64,000 bases of DNA from Rhodoblastus sp. (GTDB lineage Bacteria; Pseudomonadota; Alphaproteobacteria; Rhizobiales; Beijerinckiaceae), in contig NZ_JAGRPM010000088.1 in assembly GCF_019449565.1 (NCBI RefSeq), positions 124,001 through 188,000 of the forward strand, written 5' to 3'. The notes below the pieces were generated by a model. The model was not told the origin of the DNA and did no database searches. It saw only the letters and a list, made by a program, of their open reading frames with translations. Made by a program: the position numbers and the translations under genes. Below are positions 59,215 through 64,000 of this stretch, piece by piece; position 1 is the first letter of the stretch, and the number at the start of each line of letters is the position of its first letter.

Positions 59215-60609
59215 ATGACGCAGACCCGCACCGAAACGGACTCGTTCGGCCCGATCGAGGTGGCCGAGGACAGGCTCTGGGGCGCGCAGACCGAGCGTTC
59301 CCTGCGCAATTTCGCGATTGGCGGGCAACTCATGCCGCGCGAGATCATTCACGCCCTCGCTTTGGGCAAGAAGGCGGCCGCGAAGGTCAATGCCGAACTC
59401 GGCCTGCTCGATCCCAAGCTCGCTGGCGCCATCGTCGACGCCGCCGAGGAAATCGCCTCCGGCCGGCTCGACGATCATTTCCCGCTAAAAGTCTGGCAGA
59501 CGGGCTCCGGCACGCAGAGCCACATGAACGTCAACGAGGTGATCGCAAATCGCGCCAATGAGGTTTTTGGCGCGGCGCGAGGCGCCATGGACCCCGTTCA
59601 TCCCAATGACCATGTCAATCTGGGGCAATCGTCCAATGATTCCTTTCCGACCGCCATGCATGTCGCGGCGACGAGGGCGCTGATCCAAAATCTCCTGCCG
59701 GCGCTGCGCCAACTCGAAGCGAGCCTGCGCGCCAAGGCGCGGGAATTCGCCAGCCTGATCAAGATCGGCCGGACCCATTTGCAGGATGCGACTCCGATCA
59801 CGCTCAGGCAGGAGTTTTCGGGCTATGTCGCGCAGGTCGCCCTTGGCGTCGAGCGGATCGAGGCGGCGCTCCCGGGGCTCGCCTTCCTGGCGCAGGGTGC
59901 GACGGCGGTCGGCACGGGGCTGAATTCCCACAAGCTGTTCGCCGCGAAATTCGCCCGGGAAATCGCCCGCGAAACGGGCCTGCCCTTCAAGCCGGCGGAA
60001 AACTTCTTCGAGGCGCTGGCCAGCCACGACGCTCTGGTCTTCGCGCATGGCGCTCTGGAATCCGTGGCGACCGGCCTGTTCAAGATCGCCAGCGACATTC
60101 GGCTCGCGGGCAGCGGGCCGCGCGCCGGGCTTGGCGAACTGATTCTGCCGGCGAACGAGCCCGGCTCTTCGATCATGCCCGGCAAGGTCAATCCGACCCA
60201 GGTCGAGGCCCTGACCATGGTCTGCGCGCGGGTGTTCGGCAATCAGGCGACCATCGCCTTCGCCGCGTCGCAGGGCCATTTCGAGCTGAATGTCTACAAG
60301 CCGGTGATCGCCTTCGCCTTTCTTGAAAGCGTGCGTCTGCTGGCCGATTGCGCCCGCAGCTTCGCGGTCCATTGCATCGATGGTCTCGCGGCGGATCCGC
60401 AAAAACTCGAAGCGGCCATGCGGAATTCGCTGATGCTGGTGACGGCCTTGACGCCCAGGATCGGTTACGACAAGGCCGCGAAAATCGCCAAATCGGCCCA
60501 TGCGAATGGCGCGAGCCTGCGCGAGGAGGCGATCCGGCTCGGCTTCGTCAGCGCTGAGGATTATGACGCCTGGGTTCGACCCGAGGACATGCTCGCCCCG
60601 AAGGGCTGA
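59215..60609 (+). CDS. fumC: Class II fumarate hydratase
   Basis: 464 residues. Signature GSSIMPGKVNPTQVE (about 320), plus SGTQSHMNVNEV and GRTHLQDATPI for substrate binding. It interconverts fumarate and malate in the TCA cycle. ATG 59215. The stop abuts the convergent DUF1624 gene with no gap. Confidence 0.97.
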   Translation: MTQTRTETDSFGPIEVAEDRLWGAQTERSLRNFAIGGQLMPREIIHALALGKKAAAKVNAELGLLDPKLAGAIVDAAEEIASGRLDDHFPLKVWQTGSGTQSHMNVNEVIANRANEVFGAARGAMDPVHPNDHVNLGQSSNDSFPTAMHVAATRALIQNLLPALRQLEASLRAKAREFASLIKIGRTHLQDATPITLRQEFSGYVAQVALGVERIEAALPGLAFLAQGATAVGTGLNSHKLFAAKFAREIARETGLPFKPAENFFEALASHDALVFAHGALESVATGLFKIASDIRLAGSGPRAGLGELILPANEPGSSIMPGKVNPTQVEALTMVCARVFGNQATIAFAASQGHFELNVYKPVIAFAFLESVRLLADCARSFAVHCIDGLAADPQKLEAAMRNSLMLVTALTPRIGYDKAAKIAKSAHANGASLREEAIRLGFVSAEDYDAWVRPEDMLAPKG

Positions 60610-61572
60610 TCAATCGCGATTGTCGCCGAAACAGGCCATGATCGCGTCATGCGCCTGAGTTTTCTGCGCGGGCGTCAGATCGTCGCGCGCCATCCGGGGC
60701 CAATAGCCGTCCGCCTTGGCGTGCGCGACCGTGCAGACGCAGGTCTTTTGGCAAAGCTCGGCCTCGTGCGTGTCCTCGAAACATTGCGCGAAGCATTGCC
60801 CGATGAAGCCGGTTTCCCGCGCGGGCGCGACGACGAAGAGCGCGAGCAGAGAGAAAAAGCCGAACAGCAGCGGCTGATGAATCAGATAGAAGGCCAGCGA
60901 ATGGCGCCCGCACAAAGCGAGAGCGCGCGAAACCGGCCCGCGCGCCGGCGGGGCTTCGCCTTGCGCCCGCCTTGCGATCCATTGCCCGAGCGCCAAGCCG
61001 AACAGGACGAAGGCCAACCATGGAAACAGCGGGCGGAAATCATTGCTGGGCGGCTCGAACGTCCCCAGTCCGGTCCACCAGAAGATTTTCGCATCAAAAA
61101 AGGGCGCGGCGAGGATATGCGGCGCCGCCAGCGCAAGGGCGCCCGCCGCGAGCAAGACCCAGGCTGGGGCGGCGACCAAAGGCGCGGCGACGAGGCTGGC
61201 AAGCGCGATGCAATGGAGGATGCCAAAAAAGATCGGGGTCGCCGGGAACAGCCAAAAAGAGGAAAGGCTGATCGCCGCCGCCGCTGCGATGATCATTGCC
61301 CAGCGCCGCCAGAAGGCCGGGCTGCGCAGGAGCGGGCCGCGCGTCTGTCTGGCGAGGGCGAGGCTGATCCCCACCAGCATCAAAAAGCTCGCTCCGATGG
61401 CTTGGCCGAGCCAATGGAAACCCGCCGTATGGGGAATTCCGTGATCGATCCAGCCAAAATAGGCCAGATCCCAGGTCAGATGAAAGCCGAACATCGCCCA
61501 GAGCGAGAGGCCGCGCGCGGAATCGATCCAGCCGAGGCGGAGAATGTCGGGGCGCGGGGCGGGGGCGGTCAC
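60610..61572 (-). CDS. DUF1624/heparan-alpha-glucosaminide N-acetyltransferase-like membrane protein
   Basis: 320 residues with about eight membrane helices. RLGWIDSARGLSLWAMFGFHLTWDL is the family's first helix, and HSLAFYLIHQPLL its C-terminal counterpart. The C-terminal tail (about 260-320) is Cys-rich (CFAQC, CQKTCVC, ACFGD). The acyltransferase role is inferred from the family. The start is GTG 61572, overlapping the upstream stop (GTGA). Confidence 0.88.
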   Translation of the reverse strand: MTAPAPRPDILRLGWIDSARGLSLWAMFGFHLTWDLAYFGWIDHGIPHTAGFHWLGQAIGASFLMLVGISLALARQTRGPLLRSPAFWRRWAMIIAAAAAISLSSFWLFPATPIFFGILHCIALASLVAAPLVAAPAWVLLAAGALALAAPHILAAPFFDAKIFWWTGLGTFEPPSNDFRPLFPWLAFVLFGLALGQWIARRAQGEAPPARGPVSRALALCGRHSLAFYLIHQPLLFGFFSLLALFVVAPARETGFIGQCFAQCFEDTHEAELCQKTCVCTVAHAKADGYWPRMARDDLTPAQKTQAHDAIMACFGDNRD

Positions 61573-62534
61573 GGCTGGAAGTGCGAAAAGACCATGTCCG
61601 GCGCCGAGAGATTATGCCGGGAGGCCGAGTGGCGTCCCGCCCAAAGCTCGGTGACCATCGCGCCGGGGAAGGACAGGACCGGGGATTCCTCCCAGCCCTT
61701 GCCGTCCTTGACGCGCCAGGCCACGCGGGCGACGTCGGAATTGGTCTCGCTGGCGAACATGGAGCGCAGCGCCGCGAAGGGCAGATTGGCGGGGATGGCG
61801 CCGGAATAAGCGACGTCGAGCGCGACATGATCCTGATCGACCTGCCGGATCGTCACGGTCGCCGAACCGCCGCGCACGAAATTCAATGTGAAGGCCTTTT
61901 TGGCGGGATCGAAGGCGATATCCTTGATCGCGACGATCGGTCGCGGGCCACCGGGTCCATCCTGAACCTCCAACGGCCCGATCTGGAACGACGAGCCATA
62001 GGCCGTCCAGCGCATATCGCCGAAGGGCAGGGGGCGGATGCGCCAATTGCCGTCGGATGGATAAAGGACGAGAACTTCCTCGGCGCGCTCGCGAAACAGC
62101 ATCCAGAGCTGGATGTAATTGAACCCCGGCTCGACATGGTCGCCGACGCGGATCGGCACATTCGCCGGACGCCAGAAATCCGGATCGGTCAGGCCGGTCA
62201 GCCACAGCGTCGGCGTCTCGAAAAAGGTCTTGCGTGGCAGCGCGCCCTCGGCATGCGGAATGTTGCAGGCGGAAAAATCAGGCGCCCAGCGGTCTGTGCT
62301 GATCATGCCGATATAGACGGGATGCGCCGCCTGGATGGTGAAATGGCGCACGTCCGGCGAGACGAAATCCAGCTCGACATTGTCGCGCTCGGCGCAGAGT
62401 TCGGGCGTCGATTTATTGACGACCTTCACCGCCAATTCGTTGACGAGCTCCTTGGCGCCCTGCGCTTGAGCGGGGGCGGTCAGAGCGGGCGCGACGAGGC
62501 AGGACAGGAGGCAGGCGAGACGAAAAAGGCGCAT
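61569..62534 (-). CDS. Hypothetical secreted protein (321 aa)
   Basis: Signal peptide MRLFRLACLLSCLVAPALTAPAQA. The mature part is rich in short strands (FTIQAAHPVYIGMI, VGDHVEPGFNYIQLWMLFRERAEEVLVLYP). It has three cysteines after the signal but no recognised domain. It is coupled by GTGA to the downstream acyltransferase-like membrane gene, so the two may act on the same periplasmic substrate, which I infer from position only. Confidence 0.8.
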   Translation of the reverse strand: MRLFRLACLLSCLVAPALTAPAQAQGAKELVNELAVKVVNKSTPELCAERDNVELDFVSPDVRHFTIQAAHPVYIGMISTDRWAPDFSACNIPHAEGALPRKTFFETPTLWLTGLTDPDFWRPANVPIRVGDHVEPGFNYIQLWMLFRERAEEVLVLYPSDGNWRIRPLPFGDMRWTAYGSSFQIGPLEVQDGPGGPRPIVAIKDIAFDPAKKAFTLNFVRGGSATVTIRQVDQDHVALDVAYSGAIPANLPFAALRSMFASETNSDVARVAWRVKDGKGWEESPVLSFPGAMVTELWAGRHSASRHNLSAPDMVFSHFQP

Positions 62535-62728
62535 GGGATCATCCGAAAGAGGCTTTCGGCTTTAAGCCGGCCCGGCCGTCAAGGCAAGCGCCGCGGCATT
62601 CCAGAAAAAAGCGCCGCGGCATGCAGGGAAAGCTTTGGCTCATTTCTCGCTTAAAGCTGGTTCTCGTGGCCCGAAGCGATTATGTAGGAAACGGCGCAAC
62701 GGCGTGCGAACAAGGGCTTTCCTCGCAA

Positions 62729-63832
62729 ATGACGGATGTTTTGGGTCTTTTTTCTTCGCCTGCGGTCTCCGGCGCGGTCAGCGTGGAGCGCGCGGTGGCG
62801 GAATTGCGGGCTGGGCGGCCCGTGGCCCTGCTCGAAGGCTCCGTCCGCCAATTGGTCTTCCCTGCAGAGAATCTCGATTCCGCCAGCGCCGCCGCGCTCG
62901 AACAACTGGCGCGCGGCCGCGCCAATCTGATCCTTTCCGCCCAAAGGCTGCGCCGCCTCGGTGTCGAGCGTACGGCGCCCGGCCTCATTTCGATGCCGAA
63001 GATCGACGTCGAGCGGGTCGGCGCGCTTTTGGCGGACGAGGGCGCCTCCATCGACGCGCCAGTGGCTGCGCCCGGCGCCGCCGACGAGGCCGCGCTCGAT
63101 CTGCTGCGCCTCGCCACGCTCTTGCCTGGCGCGATCGTCGCTCCCTTGGCGGACCCGATGCCGCAATTGCAGGAGGTCAATGGCTGCGACGTGCGCTCCT
63201 TCCGCGCCAAGAAGGTGCTGTCTCTTCATCTGATCGGCCGCGCGCCGCTGCCGCTCGAAGGCGCGCCCAATTCAGAAATCGCGGTCTTTCGCGGCGGTGA
63301 AGGTCTGCGCGACCAGGCGGCGGTCATCGTCGGCAAGCCCGATCTCTCCGGCCCGGTCCAGGTCCGGCTGCATTCCGCCTGCCTCACCGGCGACCTGTTC
63401 GGCTCGCTCAAATGCGATTGCGGCGACCAGCTGCGCCATACCGCGCGTTTCATGGCCGAGAATGGCGGCGGCGTTATCCTCTATCTCGACCAGGAAGGGC
63501 GCGGCAACGGCCTCGCCAACAAAGTCCGCGCCTATTCGCTCCAGGCGCAAGGCTACGACACCTATGACGCCGACGAAATCCTCGGCTTCGGCCTCGATCA
63601 GCGCCGCTTCGGCTATGCGGCGCGCATGCTCGACCTGCTTGGCGTGACGCGCGTCCGGCTGATGACCAATAATCCGGCCAAGATCGAAGCCCTGCGCGCG
63701 GCGGGGCTCGACGTGACGGACCAGCGCATCCAGGGCCGGCCGACGCCGCAGAACATCCATTACCTCGCCACCAAGCGCGACAGAGCGGGCCATTATCTCG
63801 ATGTCGATCTCCCCCCCGCCGGCGGCGGCTGA
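62729..63832 (+). CDS. ribA: GTP cyclohydrolase II (RibA) with degenerate RibB-like N-domain
   Basis: 367 residues. The C-terminal half has the zinc-binding CLTGDLFGSLKCDC (Cys218, 229, 231) and LYLDQEGRGNGLANKVRAYSLQ, so it opens GTP in riboflavin synthesis. The N-terminal 160 residues resemble a 3,4-dihydroxy-2-butanone phosphate synthase fold but lack its acidic metal motif, so that half is probably inactive. ATG 62729 (MTDVLGLFSS) fits; the frame is open to 62621. The following membrane gene starts inside its 3' end. Confidence 0.92.
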   Translation: MTDVLGLFSSPAVSGAVSVERAVAELRAGRPVALLEGSVRQLVFPAENLDSASAAALEQLARGRANLILSAQRLRRLGVERTAPGLISMPKIDVERVGALLADEGASIDAPVAAPGAADEAALDLLRLATLLPGAIVAPLADPMPQLQEVNGCDVRSFRAKKVLSLHLIGRAPLPLEGAPNSEIAVFRGGEGLRDQAAVIVGKPDLSGPVQVRLHSACLTGDLFGSLKCDCGDQLRHTARFMAENGGGVILYLDQEGRGNGLANKVRAYSLQAQGYDTYDADEILGFGLDQRRFGYAARMLDLLGVTRVRLMTNNPAKIEALRAAGLDVTDQRIQGRPTPQNIHYLATKRDRAGHYLDVDLPPAGGG

Positions 63833-64000
63833 GTCCCGCCGGGTCTTTCGTTTCGCGCTTTTCCTGTTCGTCCTCGCCAGCCTTTACCTGGCTTGGCCGT
63901 GGCTGTCCGGGCAGGTGACGATTCCGTGGGATTCCAAGGCGCATTTCCAACCGCAGCTCTCCTTCCTCGCGCACGCGCTGCATAGCGGCCAGTCGCCGTT
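63801..64000 (+). CDS. Membrane protein, YfhO-like, 5' part only (cut by window edge)
   Basis: ATG 63801 opens MSISPPPAAAESRRVFRFALFLFVL and continues without a stop to the end of the window. One membrane helix at about 18-37 is followed by TIPWDSKAHFQPQLSFLAHALHSGQSP, typical of large YfhO-like polytopic proteins of Hyphomicrobiales. It overlaps the end of ribA by 32 bp, so it is translationally coupled. Only 66 residues are visible. Confidence 0.78.
   Translation, partial: MSISPPPAAAESRRVFRFALFLFVLASLYLAWPWLSGQVTIPWDSKAHFQPQLSFLAHALHSGQSP

Noticed and set aside
1..64000. tRNA, rRNA or riboswitch genes
   Set aside because: I looked for cloverleaf-like and conserved leader patterns (for example before ribA and csp) and saw none I could support by eye; a covariance-model search would be needed to exclude them.

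Overview
The window is a GC-rich stretch of alphaproteobacterial chromosome. Three features point there: hopanoid lipid genes (hpnG, hpnH, hpnN), a three-gene ubiquinol-cytochrome c reductase operon in alphaproteobacterial order, and many family-typical small proteins (DUF1285, DUF2852, DUF2158, KGG-type). The gene set fits the Hyphomicrobiales, perhaps near Beijerinckiaceae/Methylocystaceae, but nothing in the window fixes the genus. I saw no rRNA, tRNA, CRISPR array, insertion sequence or prophage.

Layout. 1-760 is the 5' part of a putative zinc metallopeptidase that runs off the left edge; 761-1560 is non-coding or low-complexity, with two kinds of tandem repeat. 1561-6939 holds the hopanoid genes (hpnG convergent with hpnH, hpnN divergent from hpnH) with a mog-like gene coupled to hpnN. 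7070-21066 is the most unusual block: two paralogous sets of genes for circularly permuted ATP-grasp, alpha-E and transglutaminase-like proteins. One set is fused and on the plus strand, followed by a giant transglutaminase-DUF2126 protein. The other is split and on the minus strand, followed by an Lrp-type regulator. An ABC exporter lies between them. 21388-25725 is an RND efflux pump.

25750-36576 is a mosaic: a YkgJ Cys-cluster protein, a TRAP-binding-protein/hydrolase fusion, a rubrerythrin-like protein, release factor 3, a WecG-type glycosyltransferase, a secreted RNase T2 coupled to rlmJ, a cold-shock protein, a GST and an outer-membrane beta-barrel. 36730-39523 is a tight minus-strand operon (DUF1285, Nudix, DUF6111-like, cca). 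39698-46546 is a translationally coupled MoxR/DUF58/DUF4159/membrane-protein operon. 46543-52667 carries a GNAT, cytochrome c, RecQ, an RpfF-like (DSF synthase-like) crotonase, a 27-residue membrane peptide gene that ordinary calling would miss, and a TetR/DUF2852 pair with a clear operator-like palindrome. 52734-64000 carries an extensin-like lipoprotein, hemF, trmL, the bc1 operon with its terminator, fumC, an acyltransferase-like membrane protein, ribA and the start of a large membrane protein.

How it fits together. Respiratory and housekeeping functions (bc1, cytochrome c, fumarase, haem and flavin synthesis, translation factors) surround envelope functions (hopanoids, efflux, beta-barrel, extensin-like lipoprotein). 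The best candidate for an undescribed system is the 7-21 kb block. The fused ATP-grasp has lost its Lys/Gly-rich nucleotide loop but sits with an intact transglutaminase Cys. The split ATP-grasp keeps the loop, but its transglutaminase has Ala where Cys should be. I infer two sub-pathways that may depend on each other, perhaps building and exporting a peptide-like product. The RpfF-like protein at 49.5 kb is the second most interesting lead.
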